Below are positions 9,190 to 18,065 of a DNA stretch of 64,000 nucleotides, piece after piece. A program made the position numbers and the translations under genes. Source of the DNA: Cryobacterium sp. SO1. GTDB taxonomy: Bacteria > Actinomycetota > Actinomycetes > Actinomycetales > Microbacteriaceae. The stretch is from positions 930,001 through 994,000 of the forward strand of contig NZ_CP067394.1 of the NCBI RefSeq assembly GCF_004210215.2, in the 5' to 3' direction. The notes under the pieces were generated by a model that saw nothing but the letters and a program-made list of their open reading frames with translations, did no database searches and was not told the origin of the DNA. Position 1 is the first letter of the stretch; each line of letters begins with the position of its first letter.

Positions 9190-10323
9190 ATGACCATCAC
9201 CGACGCCAAGATCAGAAAAGAAGAAACCGAGCAGACGCTGCCTGAGGTGGACGCCCTCGATATTCGTAGAATCCTCGAATACTACGAGGCTCAAGGCTGG
9301 TCTGATGGACTGCCGGTGGCTCCAACCACCGAATCCGTGATTCGAGAGTTTCTTGCAACCACACCGAAGGCCCCCGAAGAGGTCCTTTTTGAAATCCCAC
9401 ACCTCAATCGACGCCTCACGGTGCGCCTGGCGGCAATCAACGCCGCGTTGGCTGGGTGTCGTCCGGAGTACTTTCCAGTCGTCGTCGCCGCATGGGAGGC
9501 CATCGCCCAGGAGCCACATCCACGCAATGGAATCTGGCAGTCCACAACCGGCAGTGCCCCCCTAACCCTGGTTAATGGCCCAGTTCGTGAGCGACTGGAT
9601 ATCAACAGTAGAGGCAACATCTTTGGTTCAGGGCACCGGGCAAACGCGACCATTGGCCGCGCAATCCGTCTTGCGCTGATCAACGTGTTCGCTCTCCGGC
9701 CTCACGGACTGGACCAGGCGACCCAGGGCACGCCGGCGAAGTACACGATGTGCATCGCGGAAAACGAGGAAGAAAGCCCTTGGGATCCGCTGCACACCGA
9801 GTACGGTTTCGAACGGGACCAAGACGTCGTGACTGCATTCGTGATCCGCTCAGTGATCCATATCGAAGCTCGCCAGACGAAGTCACCCGAACATCTCGCC
9901 TTGGACTTCACCAACACCATCAAACGGACCGGTTCCCTGATCCACGAGTACACTAATGCGCTGCTCGTGCTGTCGCCGGAACACGCACGTTTGTTCGCAG
10001 ACGCGGGGTGGAGCAAGGAGGATCTGCGCCGATTCATTTTCAAACATGCAGTCCTGCCGCGGAGCGTGCTGAACGAAGTGGGCAAGGATGCCATCTCGCA
10101 CCACACGCAGTGGCGTCTGGCCTCGGACCATCCGGACGCGGTGGGGGACATCGCCAGTGAGTCGGGTACGCCCGATCAGGTTCCGGTGCTTGCTGCCCCA
10201 TCCTCTGTTCAGATCATGGTCGGTGGGGCAAACAACGCCGGAGTCTCTGCGATCGTCGAAATCTTAGGACTCCGTAGTCAGATCCATTCCTCTTCCTACA
10301 GCCCCGTCCACTATGTCAGTTGA
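9190..10323 (+). CDS. UGSC-associated protein of unknown function
   Basis: This 377-residue soluble protein is not an enzyme family I can name. Recognisable conserved-looking blocks are GWSDGLPVAP near the N-terminus, a segment ending AAINAALAGCRPEYFPVV, then NIFGSGHRANATIGRAIRL and TPAKYTMCIAENEEESPW in the middle. I recall the same blocks in proteins that occur beside, or fused to, UGSC domains, so the two probably act together. There is no membrane segment or signal peptide. It starts 1 bp after the UGSC stop and runs into the NifU-like gene. A catalytic or substrate-binding subunit is a reasonable guess only. Confidence 0.55.
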   Translation: MTITDAKIRKEETEQTLPEVDALDIRRILEYYEAQGWSDGLPVAPTTESVIREFLATTPKAPEEVLFEIPHLNRRLTVRLAAINAALAGCRPEYFPVVVAAWEAIAQEPHPRNGIWQSTTGSAPLTLVNGPVRERLDINSRGNIFGSGHRANATIGRAIRLALINVFALRPHGLDQATQGTPAKYTMCIAENEEESPWDPLHTEYGFERDQDVVTAFVIRSVIHIEARQTKSPEHLALDFTNTIKRTGSLIHEYTNALLVLSPEHARLFADAGWSKEDLRRFIFKHAVLPRSVLNEVGKDAISHHTQWRLASDHPDAVGDIASESGTPDQVPVLAAPSSVQIMVGGANNAGVSAIVEILGLRSQIHSSSYSPVHYVS

Positions 10324-10339
10324 TCTGCCCGGAAGGAAC

Positions 10340-10591
10340 ATGATGCAGGCTTCGGATACTGCCGCCATTGACAAAGCCCTGGAGAATTCTCAAGAGATGA
10401 TGGCCAAGGACGGCTACACACTCACTTGGCATCTCTCAGGAGAAGACGCCGTCGTGGTGCAGGTGGAGGCCGGCCCGGACGCCTGCGCCGACTGCCTGTC
10501 CCCGACACCAGTGATGGAAGCAATCATGGGGCAGGCTCTGTCCTCCACACCATATCGGCTGGACCATGTGGTCCTGCCGAACGAGCACTGA
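10340..10591 (+). CDS. Small NifU-like CxxC protein
   Basis: The 83-residue protein carries Cys49-x-x-Cys52 in PDACADCLSPTPVMEAIM, which resembles the C-terminal domain of NifU proteins that holds a labile Fe-S cluster or acts in thiol transfer. I chose ATG 10340 because GGAAGGA (10331-10337) sits just before it; ATG 10343 is equally possible, and an upstream ATG at 10313 overlaps the previous stop. No other Fe-S assembly gene is nearby. As part of the UGSC operon it may pass electrons or a cluster to the UGSC protein. That role is inferred. Confidence 0.6.
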   Translation: MMQASDTAAIDKALENSQEMMAKDGYTLTWHLSGEDAVVVQVEAGPDACADCLSPTPVMEAIMGQALSSTPYRLDHVVLPNEH

Positions 10592-10605
10592 TACAGATTG
10601 AGAGA

Positions 10606-10635
10606 GGGGCGGACCTCCTCGAAGAGATCCGCCCC
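10606..10635 (+). terminator. Hairpin after the NifU-like gene, possible attenuator
   Basis: GGGGCGGA (10606-10613) pairs with TCCGCCCC (10628-10635), 15 bp after the stop. There is no T-run, so it may be a weak terminator or RNA-processing hairpin between the UGSC genes and the transporter. Confidence 0.35.
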
Positions 10636-10848
10636 GTGCAAAGGGCGAGAGCCACAGAAGGCCCCCTAGACACGTCCGAACTCTGGACTACGCGCCAGTG
10701 TCCTGAACGCAGCCAAGCTTGCCTCCGGGTGCCGGTCGCGACGGCTGCAGCCCAATTCGACAACACCTTTCATCTTGCGCAGGGCCAAGGCAGCGGCGCC
10801 GTTGCGCCCGCAACCGTTTCCATCAGGGGAACAGCGAAGGAGAACACC

Positions 10849-12231
10849 ATGCACTCCACATCGAAATCCGGAGGCCCCGCGGCAGTCGACCTGACTTCCA
10901 GCGGTGGGGTCGCCGGAAAGGTGAATGAAAGCGGCGCGGATCCGTCCGAGAACGGATCACTGAACACGAAGGACATGCGGCGGATCCTGGCGTCGAGCTT
11001 CATAGGCACCGCGATCGAATACTACGACTTCATCCTCTTTTCCGTCGCAGCGGCGTTGGTTTTCAACAAGATATTCTTTGCGGGTCTAAGTCCGGAGTTT
11101 GCACTGTTCGCATCATTCGCGACCCTGGCCGTCGGTTATGTGGTCAGGCCGCTCGGTGGGATTGTGTTCGGGCACTTCGGCGACAGGATCGGCCGCAAGA
11201 AGATGCTCGTGATCGCGATGCTCATGATGGGTGGCGCAACGACCGCCATCGGCCTGCTGCCGACGACGGAACAAGCGGGGATGATTGGACCGATCGCACT
11301 GGTGCTACTGCGTGTCATCCAGGGGTTTGCCGTTGGTGGCGAATGGGGTGGGGCCGCGTTGATGGCACTGGAGCATGCACCGCAGAAACAACGCGGGTTC
11401 GCCGCCTCGTTCGCGAGCGCTGGGGGCCCGGCCGGGTCTGTCCTGGCCACACTCGTGGTCGCAACTTTCACCCTTGGCACCGGGGAACAGTTCCTGGTCT
11501 GGGGGTGGCGGATTCCGTTCTTGCTCAGCGCGATACTGATCGTGGTAGGGCTCATCATCAGGCTCAAGGTTACAGAGACCCCGCTATTCCAAAAAGTACT
11601 GACCAGGAAAGACAAGCGTAAGGTGCCGTTGTTGGAAGTGATGCGGAATCACCCGCGGGTGGTGCTCAGCGCAACGATAGCGGCCATCAGTATCTTCTGC
11701 ACCCAGGGTATCGTGACCGTCTGGGGTGTCGCCCACGTGGTCTCCCTAGGCGTGGACTCGGCCGGAGTGCTCAACATCAAGGCCCTCGGCGCGGCGGTCA
11801 CGCTAGCAGTGACCTTCTACGCCGCTTGGCTCAGCGACCGAATCGGGCGTCGACCCGTGCTGATGGGTGCGGGTATCGCTGGCATCCTGCTGGCCTTTCC
11901 GCTGATCTGGATGCTGGACACCGGCACCTTATGGGGCTTCGCTGTCGCTGATATCGTCGGCAGCGGGATCATCCAAGGGCTCTTGTACGGGCCGCTCGGC
12001 GCCTATATCGCTGAGCAATTCCCAACCCACCTGCGCTACAGCGGAGCTTCGCTGGCCTTTCAAGGGGGGTCGATGCTCGGCGCGGGGTTCACTCCTATGA
12101 TCGCGACGGGGCTCGTCATACTTGGCGGCGGCACCCCTTGGCTAGTGGCCGCGTTCTGGATAGCAGTGCTGCTGGCGGCGGTGCTGGCAGTGCGCGCCAC
12201 GCGCGAAGGGGTGAAGCTCCGGTTGGAGTAG
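10849..12231 (+). CDS. MHS-type MFS transporter (metabolite:H+ symporter)
   Basis: The 460-residue protein has twelve predicted hydrophobic segments and the motifs of the metabolite:H+ symporter family: SFIGTAIEYYDFILF in the first helix, the loop GHFGDRIGRKKML and the repeat GEWGGAALM. Family members import organic acids such as shikimate, dicarboxylates or aromatic acids. I start at ATG 10849, preceded by GAAGGAG; the reading frame is open further upstream but lacks a good start. About 40 hydrophilic residues precede the first helix. It probably imports the substrate of the UGSC module. It resembles the transporter at 14079. Confidence 0.85.
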   Translation: MHSTSKSGGPAAVDLTSSGGVAGKVNESGADPSENGSLNTKDMRRILASSFIGTAIEYYDFILFSVAAALVFNKIFFAGLSPEFALFASFATLAVGYVVRPLGGIVFGHFGDRIGRKKMLVIAMLMMGGATTAIGLLPTTEQAGMIGPIALVLLRVIQGFAVGGEWGGAALMALEHAPQKQRGFAASFASAGGPAGSVLATLVVATFTLGTGEQFLVWGWRIPFLLSAILIVVGLIIRLKVTETPLFQKVLTRKDKRKVPLLEVMRNHPRVVLSATIAAISIFCTQGIVTVWGVAHVVSLGVDSAGVLNIKALGAAVTLAVTFYAAWLSDRIGRRPVLMGAGIAGILLAFPLIWMLDTGTLWGFAVADIVGSGIIQGLLYGPLGAYIAEQFPTHLRYSGASLAFQGGSMLGAGFTPMIATGLVILGGGTPWLVAAFWIAVLLAAVLAVRATREGVKLRLE

Positions 12232-12390
12232 GCATACAGCGGTCAGCGGGGCCAAGCGCTTCTTGACGGGTCTGGGCTGGCTGATCAAAGCGGGCATCGA
12301 TCCGAATAAGTACGGACGGGCCCGCCAGGCGGAGCATTTCCGTCTCGCCGCGGGGGGCGCCCGGGTTGTCGCCGCCAGGCAGGCGGGGCT

Positions 12391-12711
12391 GAACCATCCC
12401 GGGTTTCCTGACGCTTTCTGTCTGGTGAAAGGATTCGGATATCCCAAGAAACACCCAGCAGAGGTTCGCGAGCGAGCGATTCGAATGACGCTTGACCGTT
12501 TGAAGGATTACCGGTCAGAGTCGGCCGCGTGCCGTGATCTCGCGCCGAGGCTGAACATCGGCGCGGAATCGCTGCGGCAGTGGGTCGTGCAGGCGCAGGT
12601 CGATGCCGGCGACCGGACCGGTTGAAGCGGGAGAAGCGGGAGACGAACGACATCCTGAAGGCGGCGGCGTCTTTCTTCGCGAGGGAACTCGAACCTCGCA
12701 ACCGTCAATAG
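12391..12711 (+). pseudogene. IS3-family transposase OrfA remnant with left terminal end
   Basis: From about GTG 12425 the frame encodes an IS3-type OrfA helix-turn-helix (AEVRERAIRMTLDRLKDY, then LNIGAESLRQWVVQAQVDAG). The C-terminal part continues in a shifted frame (KREKRETNDILKAAASFFA) to TAG 12709-12711, so the gene is broken near 12620 by a small deletion. TGAACCATCCCGGG at 12391 looks like the left inverted repeat of such elements. The element is dead and truncated on its right. Confidence 0.65.
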
Positions 12712-12850
12712 TCGCTTTCGTCCTCCGAATGAAGGCTAACGGCCACGGAGTCCAGCCTGCCTGTGGGCTCCCGCGCGAGTCGGGCGTCCAGGTCGCTTCG
12801 CGGTCGTATCGAGCCTGGCAGACCCACGCCGCCGCTGCACGAACCCAGAC
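12696..12850 (+). pseudogene. IS3-family transposase OrfB N-terminal remnant
   Basis: A short reading frame encodes SIVAFVLRMKANGHGVQPAC followed by a segment ending RSYRAWQTHAAA. This matches the start of IS3 OrfB (integrase region), where the usual text is of the type GVEPICRVLTEHGVQIAPSTYY. The catalytic DDE part is missing. It overlaps the end of the OrfA remnant, as in live IS3 elements. Confidence 0.5.
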
Positions 12851-12980
12851 TGATCGGTTGCCCTCCGAAGGTCCAAATCGACGTCGCCGGGCACTTGAGG
12901 AACGCTCGCCGCCGCTGCATCCCTCCCGCCGCAGAAAAGATTCGATCGTCCCGCACCGCCTAGCGAGCCCGGCAGAGTAG
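12851..12980. other. Noncoding stretch between IS remnant and ADH promoter
   Basis: With the OrfB remnant this makes a gap of about 370 bp before the next intact gene. I see no conserved coding signal; it is probably decayed IS sequence. Confidence 0.4.
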
Positions 12981-12986
12981 ATCGCC

Positions 12987-13015
12987 TTGACACGTCCGCG
13001 CGGGCGACATACTCT
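12987..13015 (+). promoter_or_regulatory. Promoter of the zinc-ADH / BAL-like operon
   Basis: TTGACA (12987-12992), a 17-bp spacer and TACTCT (13010-13015) make a good sigma70-type promoter about 70 bp before the first gene. Confidence 0.5.
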
Positions 13016-13020
13016 GTGAG

Positions 13021-13035
13021 CGCACAAACTGTGCG
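13021..13035. promoter_or_regulatory. Palindromic operator candidate over the +1 region
   Basis: CGCACA-AAC-TGTGCG is a perfect inverted repeat with a 3-bp spacer, placed 5 bp after the -10 box, where a bound repressor would block transcription. The IclR regulator at the operon's end (18066) is the natural candidate. Confidence 0.5.
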
Positions 13036-13082
13036 ATGACAGATACGATCGAGTGGCTGGGCGCGACGAAGCGGAGATATTT

Positions 13083-14036
13083 GTGCTTGCAATGGAATTC
13101 ACGGCGCGCGACGGAGTGCATCTACGTACTCGTGCCAAGCCGATCGCGGGCGAGGGGGAAGTGCTCGTCAAGGTGACGCGAGTAGGTATTTGCGGCACGG
13201 ATATCGGCGCGGTACAGCGGGGAAACCCTCAATTCCGTGACGGAATCGTGATCGGTCACGAGCTCGTGGGGGTGCGCCAGGACACGGGACAGCGTGTGAC
13301 CGTGATCCCACTCGTGGCGTGCGGAGCGTGCCGCGCATGCATCGCCTCGAGAGAAAACTTGTGTGCAGGCAAGGTGATTCTAGGTGCTCACATCGACGGG
13401 GTGCTCGCCGAATATGTGGCTCTGCCGGCGAAACAGCTCGTAGCGCTTCCCGACGATGTCGACGATGCCCAAGCTGCTCTGATCGAGCCAATGGCAACCG
13501 CCCTACACGCCTTGAGGCGGGCGCGAGTCGAGCCGGCATCTCGGGTCGCCGTGATCGGCGGTGGTGCAATCGGCCTGTGCCTGCTTGTAGCCGCCCGCGA
13601 GCACGCGAAAGCGTCTGTCTACCTCACCGAAATCGATGTGTCCAAGCACGGCATCGCCAATTCGCTCGGCGCCGAGGGCACAGGAACATCGATCGATGTA
13701 ACGAGCGTCGGACTCTTCGACGCCGTGTTCGACACTGTTGGGGCTGTCGCCACGCGCGAAAATGCGATCGCGGCCACTGTCCCGGGCGGACCCACCGTGT
13801 TTGTGGGGTTACATTCCCGTCAGCTCCCCGTCGACGGCAACGATGTCGTCACGCACGAGCGGACACTGCTCGGCAGCTTCGCCTATGATCGCGGCGACTT
13901 CCTCGATTCGATAGATCTAGTCAAACGTTCACCGGCTGATTGGGTGACGGAAGTGTCCTTCGCGGCCGCTGTCGATCTCATCAACGGAACGCTCGCGGCT
14001 CCTGCCGGAACTACGAAGCTCCATGTCCGCTTCTAA
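13083..14036 (+). CDS. Zinc-dependent alcohol dehydrogenase (MDR family)
   Basis: The 317-residue medium-chain dehydrogenase has the catalytic-zinc ligands in GICGTDIG and IGHELVG, the structural-zinc lobe with four Cys (CGACRACIASRENLC), and the Rossmann motif VIGGGAIGLC near residue 170. It groups by eye with threonine/sorbitol-type dehydrogenases and is slightly short. I use GTG 13083, preceded by GGAG at the right distance; ATG 13092 is an alternative. It is the first gene of the operon with the MHS transporter, the benzaldehyde-lyase-like enzyme and the SDR, so it probably oxidises a hydroxyl group of the imported compound. Confidence 0.75.
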   Translation: MLAMEFTARDGVHLRTRAKPIAGEGEVLVKVTRVGICGTDIGAVQRGNPQFRDGIVIGHELVGVRQDTGQRVTVIPLVACGACRACIASRENLCAGKVILGAHIDGVLAEYVALPAKQLVALPDDVDDAQAALIEPMATALHALRRARVEPASRVAVIGGGAIGLCLLVAAREHAKASVYLTEIDVSKHGIANSLGAEGTGTSIDVTSVGLFDAVFDTVGAVATRENAIAATVPGGPTVFVGLHSRQLPVDGNDVVTHERTLLGSFAYDRGDFLDSIDLVKRSPADWVTEVSFAAAVDLINGTLAAPAGTTKLHVRF

Positions 14037-14078
14037 GCCACCCCCCACATCGCATCAAAACAGCTGAAAGGAAACAGC

Positions 14079-15473
14079 GTGCCGAATAGCAACGACGCGA
14101 CCATCGCGCACTCTCCCACACCATCCCTTACTTCAAGCGATCGCAGGAAACAAACCCGTCGCGTCGCCGCGTCCAGCCTCATTGGGACCGCGGTCGAAAA
14201 TTACGACTTCTTCATTTACGGCACGGCGGCTGCCCTTGTGTTCAACGGCCTCTTCTTCACCGGAACCGATCCGGCACTGGCGACGATCGCAACCTTCGCG
14301 GTGTTCGCAGCCGGCTTCATAGCCCGTCCGCTCGGTGCCGTGATCTTCGGTTCGTTTGGTGACCGTATCGGCCGTAAATCGATGCTGGTGGCGACAATCG
14401 TCATCATGGGAGTCGCTACGACCGCGATTGGTCTCCTGCCCACCTACGCTGCAATCGGCGCGTGGGCGCCGCTGCTGCTGGTGCTCCTTCGCATCATTCA
14501 AGGCATTGCCGCCGGAGGCGAATGGGGCGGTGCCGCGTTGATGACCGTCGAGCACGCTCCCGAAGGACGACGTGGCCTCTATGGAGGCTTCACGCAAGCC
14601 GCAATCCCAGTAGCCTTCATTCTCGCCAACCTGGTCTTCCTTCCCCTGACGCTGCTTCTGACCGAGGAACAACTCACCAGCTGGGGCTGGCGTATCCCCT
14701 TTCTCGTCAGTATCGTCCTGGTCGGAGTCGGCGTCTTCATGCGCCTCCAAGTCTCCGAAAGTCCGGTGTTTGAAACCGTAAAAGAAGAACATAAAGCCGA
14801 GCGCTCGCCCTTCCTTCAAGTGCTTCGCAATCACTCAGGAGCGGTCGTACTCACCGCTCTCACCGTGGCGGCCACGAGCGCCATTGGATATATCAAGAAC
14901 GTCTACTTCCTCTCGTACACCACACAGGTTCTGGAGATGGACAGAACCATCGTGCTCGTCGCCATCCTCTGCAACGCCGTGGTCGAAATCTTCCTCACTC
15001 TCCTCTTCGCATCCCTTTCCGACCGCCTCGGACGGCGGAACGTGTTTCTCTTCGGCGCGGCGGTTTCTGCGCTCTGGGCAATCCCGTTCTTCCTGCTGGC
15101 CGATCTCGGATCCTTCGGCTTTCTGATGATCGCCCTAGTGGGCTCCGGGCTCGGCTCCACAGCCATGTTCGGCCCTCTGGCCGCCATGCTCGCCGAGAAG
15201 TTCAAGGCGGAGGTGCGCTACACCGGCGCCTCCCTCGGTTACCAGATCGGCAGCATCCTTGGCGGCGGGTTCGCCCCCCTCGTCGCCGCGGCCCTTTTCG
15301 CGGCGACAGGCTCGATCCTGTCGGTCTCGATCTACATGATCGTGCTCTGCGTAGTCAGCGCGATCGCTGCGTTCTTCGTGGGAGAGACCAGCAAAAACTC
15401 GATCACCTACAGCGCACCGAACGCGTCCCCCAACATCCCAGTGTCCGTCCATGCGAAAGAAGCCCAGCCGTGA
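14079..15473 (+). CDS. MHS-type MFS transporter (metabolite:H+ symporter)
   Basis: This 464-residue twelve-helix transporter carries SLIGTAVENYDFFIYG, GSFGDRIGRKSMLV and GEWGGAALM. It is clearly related to the transporter at 10849, differing mainly in the C-terminal half. The GTG start at 14079 follows AAAGGAAA. Its stop overlaps the start of the ThDP enzyme by 4 bp, so import and cleavage of the substrate are probably coupled. The substrate is likely an organic acid or aromatic hydroxyketone, by context. Confidence 0.85.
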   Translation: MPNSNDATIAHSPTPSLTSSDRRKQTRRVAASSLIGTAVENYDFFIYGTAAALVFNGLFFTGTDPALATIATFAVFAAGFIARPLGAVIFGSFGDRIGRKSMLVATIVIMGVATTAIGLLPTYAAIGAWAPLLLVLLRIIQGIAAGGEWGGAALMTVEHAPEGRRGLYGGFTQAAIPVAFILANLVFLPLTLLLTEEQLTSWGWRIPFLVSIVLVGVGVFMRLQVSESPVFETVKEEHKAERSPFLQVLRNHSGAVVLTALTVAATSAIGYIKNVYFLSYTTQVLEMDRTIVLVAILCNAVVEIFLTLLFASLSDRLGRRNVFLFGAAVSALWAIPFFLLADLGSFGFLMIALVGSGLGSTAMFGPLAAMLAEKFKAEVRYTGASLGYQIGSILGGGFAPLVAAALFAATGSILSVSIYMIVLCVVSAIAAFFVGETSKNSITYSAPNASPNIPVSVHAKEAQP

Positions 15474-17224
15474 CCCTCATCAGCGGAAACCAACTCCTCG
15501 TCGAAACCCTCACCCGATTCGGAGTGTCGACCATCTTCACACTCCACGGAGGACACCTTGACGGCGTGTACCGCAGTGCATTGGATGCTGGCATCCGCCT
15601 GATCGACACCCGTCATGAACAGGCTGCTGGATTCGCCGCGCAAGGCTGGGCGAAAGTCACGGGAGATGTCGGTGTGGCGATGGCCACTGCTGGCGGCGGC
15701 GTAACGAACCTCGTCACTCCGGTCGCGAACGCCTGGGCGGACGGGGTTCCCATGGTGTTCTTCGGCGCCGCCGCCCCGTTGCGTGATTTCGACGCCCTCC
15801 CTGTGAACAGTGGCTACGACCAGCTCAGCGTGATGAGCGGAATCACCAAATGGTCGCACCGCGCTACGGTGACCGCCCTCTTGCCTCAGGTCGTGGCCCG
15901 TGCTTTCCAGATCGCGAGAGAGGGCAAGCCGGGCCCGGTCTACATTGACCTGCCGACCGATGTGCTCTTCGCGCGTGTGGACTCCGAAGACGTTGTCATG
16001 CCCAACGGGGCACTCCGGCCGAGCCCACCGGCGCCCGACCCAACCGCGATCGCAGAGGTTGTGCGTCTGCTTCGGGACGCGAAGCGACCTGCCGTCCTGA
16101 CGGGCGCCGGTTCGGTCTTCCCGGATGCCGCGGCCGAGCTTCGTGAACTGGCCACTCGCTTAAATCTGCCAGTGCTTACCAACAACAAAAGTAAGGGCAT
16201 TGTGTCCACTACAAACAGGCACGCCGGCGGTAGCTACGGCGCCCTCGCGGGTGTTGCCCGGCGGACGGGCCGCCAGGCCGACGTCGTGCTCATCCTCGGT
16301 GCGCGACTCGGGCTAAATACGGGAGGGCGCCGCGGATCAGTCATCCCCGAAGGCGCTCGTGTCATCCAGGTCGACACGGTTGCGGAAGAGATCGGCCGGA
16401 TGCGTGACATCGACCTCGGCATCACGTCGGCCGTGCTGCCCTTCCTGAGGGCGGTACTCGACGCGAGTGCAGGCGTAAGCTTCGCCGCGGGCGGCGAGCG
16501 CGCGGCGTGGCTCGCGGAATTCACTCCGAAGTTGGCGGCTGCAGCAGCTGGTTCGCCTCCTACCGCGTCCAATAACAATGCGAACGCGCTCGAGACACCT
16601 GCTGGACTCGCTCGACAGGTGGCGCGGCTCGCACCCGCCGACACCATCTTCGTGCTTGACGGCGGCGAGACGCCGGCTTGGCTGGATGCCGTCGTTTCGC
16701 TAGAGGAGCCTCGGCGCTGGATCGGGCACGGCTACATGGGGATCATGGGCGAAGGCCTCCCGCAGGCGGTCGGCGCGCAGGTCGCCTCTCCCGACTCACC
16801 AGTCATCTGTTTCACGGGGGACGGCGCACTCGGCTTCACGCTGGGGGAGTTCGACACCCTCGTACGGCACAAGCTCCCAGTGATCGTGATCGTAAACAAC
16901 GACCGCGGCTGGGCGATGTCGCAGCACGGCCAGGACCTCATCTATGGCAAAGGTAGACGGATGATCTCCGACCTCGCACCCTCGCGCTATGATCTCGTCG
17001 CAGCCGCATTCGGTGCCCATGCTGAGTTCGTTGAAGAGCCTTCGCAATTCGAAGGAGCCCTGCAGCGTGCTCTCGACTCAGGTGGACCCGCCTGCATCAA
17101 CGTGCTGACCGATGCGATGGACATCGCCCCCGTCACGCGGCGCTTCGTCGGCGAGATCGCCGACGGCCCGCACACTCCAACCGGTCTCGCGCGAGTGCCA
17201 TACGCAGAGAGCCTCGCCGTATGA
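15470..17224 (+). CDS. ThDP-dependent lyase, benzaldehyde-lyase-like
   Basis: The 584-residue protein has the three domains of ThDP enzymes. The N-terminal catalytic part contains LHGGHLDGVY and DTRHEQAAGF, putting His at 29 and the cofactor-activating Glu at 50, the same numbers as in Pseudomonas benzaldehyde lyase as I remember it. The cofactor motif GDGALGFTLGEFDTLV followed by NND is near residue 450. Benzaldehyde lyase cleaves benzoin-type alpha-hydroxyketones to aldehydes. Here its Ala28 and Gln113 are replaced by Gly and Asn, so the substrate may differ. It overlaps both neighbours by 4 bp. Other ThDP families (acetolactate synthase, hydroxyacyl-CoA lyase) are less likely. Confidence 0.7.
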   Translation: MTLISGNQLLVETLTRFGVSTIFTLHGGHLDGVYRSALDAGIRLIDTRHEQAAGFAAQGWAKVTGDVGVAMATAGGGVTNLVTPVANAWADGVPMVFFGAAAPLRDFDALPVNSGYDQLSVMSGITKWSHRATVTALLPQVVARAFQIAREGKPGPVYIDLPTDVLFARVDSEDVVMPNGALRPSPPAPDPTAIAEVVRLLRDAKRPAVLTGAGSVFPDAAAELRELATRLNLPVLTNNKSKGIVSTTNRHAGGSYGALAGVARRTGRQADVVLILGARLGLNTGGRRGSVIPEGARVIQVDTVAEEIGRMRDIDLGITSAVLPFLRAVLDASAGVSFAAGGERAAWLAEFTPKLAAAAAGSPPTASNNNANALETPAGLARQVARLAPADTIFVLDGGETPAWLDAVVSLEEPRRWIGHGYMGIMGEGLPQAVGAQVASPDSPVICFTGDGALGFTLGEFDTLVRHKLPVIVIVNNDRGWAMSQHGQDLIYGKGRRMISDLAPSRYDLVAAAFGAHAEFVEEPSQFEGALQRALDSGGPACINVLTDAMDIAPVTRRFVGEIADGPHTPTGLARVPYAESLAV

Positions 17225-18033
17225 CCCGTTTAGGGGTTGGCTCGTCCCTTCTCCGGCTTTCCGGGCGCATCGCGCTCGTGACTGGCGCCGGCTCGGGAAT
17301 GGGTGCAGAGACCGCCCGTCGGTTGTATTCGGAGGGTGCGTCGATTCTTCTCGTTGATCGGGACGAGGCGGCGGCCAACGCGGTTGCTGCCGAACTCGGC
17401 GAATCCGCGCTCAGTTTCAAGGCGGATGTAACCGATCCAGACTCGATGGCAGAGGCGGTTGCGGTCGCGGTATCCCGCTGGGGTCGTCTTGATATCGCCG
17501 TCAATGCTGCAGGTATCGGCGCCAGCAGTCGGATCGTGGACCAATCAGTCGAGGACTTTCAGCGTGTAGTTGACGTGAACCTCCGCGGAGTCTTCGTGTG
17601 TTTGCAGTCAGAGCTGCGCCAATACGAGACCCAAGGCGGCGGAGGTGTAGTAGTGAACTTCTCCTCAACTAATGCGGCACAGCCCGGCGAGGGTCTCGCA
17701 GCGTACGCTTCCGCGAAGGCCGCGGTGTCGATGCTTACTCAGGTGGCCGCACTCGAGGTCGGCGCAGCCGGCACACGAGTGGTCGCTGTCGGCCCCGGTC
17801 TCACCGAGACTCCGATGGTTGCCCGACTCACGGGCGATACCAACGCGCGAAAGGCATTCGTCGACGGCATCCCGCTCGGACGGCCGGCGCAGCCATCGGA
17901 AGTTGCCGCGCTGGTAGCCTTTCTCTGTTCCGACGACGCGTCATACATCACCGGAGACACAGTCTTTGCCGATGGGGGCGCACTCACCCGGGCCTACCCG
18001 AGCCTCTTGGCGAGATCGGGCCGAGGAGCGTAG
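17221..18033 (+). CDS. SDR-family NAD(P)-dependent oxidoreductase
   Basis: The 270-residue short-chain dehydrogenase has the classical TGAGSGMG cofactor motif, NAAGIG, the catalytic Ser in VNFSSTNA, and YASAKAA with the Tyr-Lys pair. It starts inside the stop of the ThDP lyase (ATGA overlap). A role in oxidising or reducing the hydroxyketone substrate before or after carbon-carbon cleavage is inferred from the operon. Confidence 0.85.
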   Translation: MTRLGVGSSLLRLSGRIALVTGAGSGMGAETARRLYSEGASILLVDRDEAAANAVAAELGESALSFKADVTDPDSMAEAVAVAVSRWGRLDIAVNAAGIGASSRIVDQSVEDFQRVVDVNLRGVFVCLQSELRQYETQGGGGVVVNFSSTNAAQPGEGLAAYASAKAAVSMLTQVAALEVGAAGTRVVAVGPGLTETPMVARLTGDTNARKAFVDGIPLGRPAQPSEVAALVAFLCSDDASYITGDTVFADGGALTRAYPSLLARSGRGA

Positions 18034-18065
18034 AAGGTCGCGGACCGGAGTGAGGAGAAGAAGCC

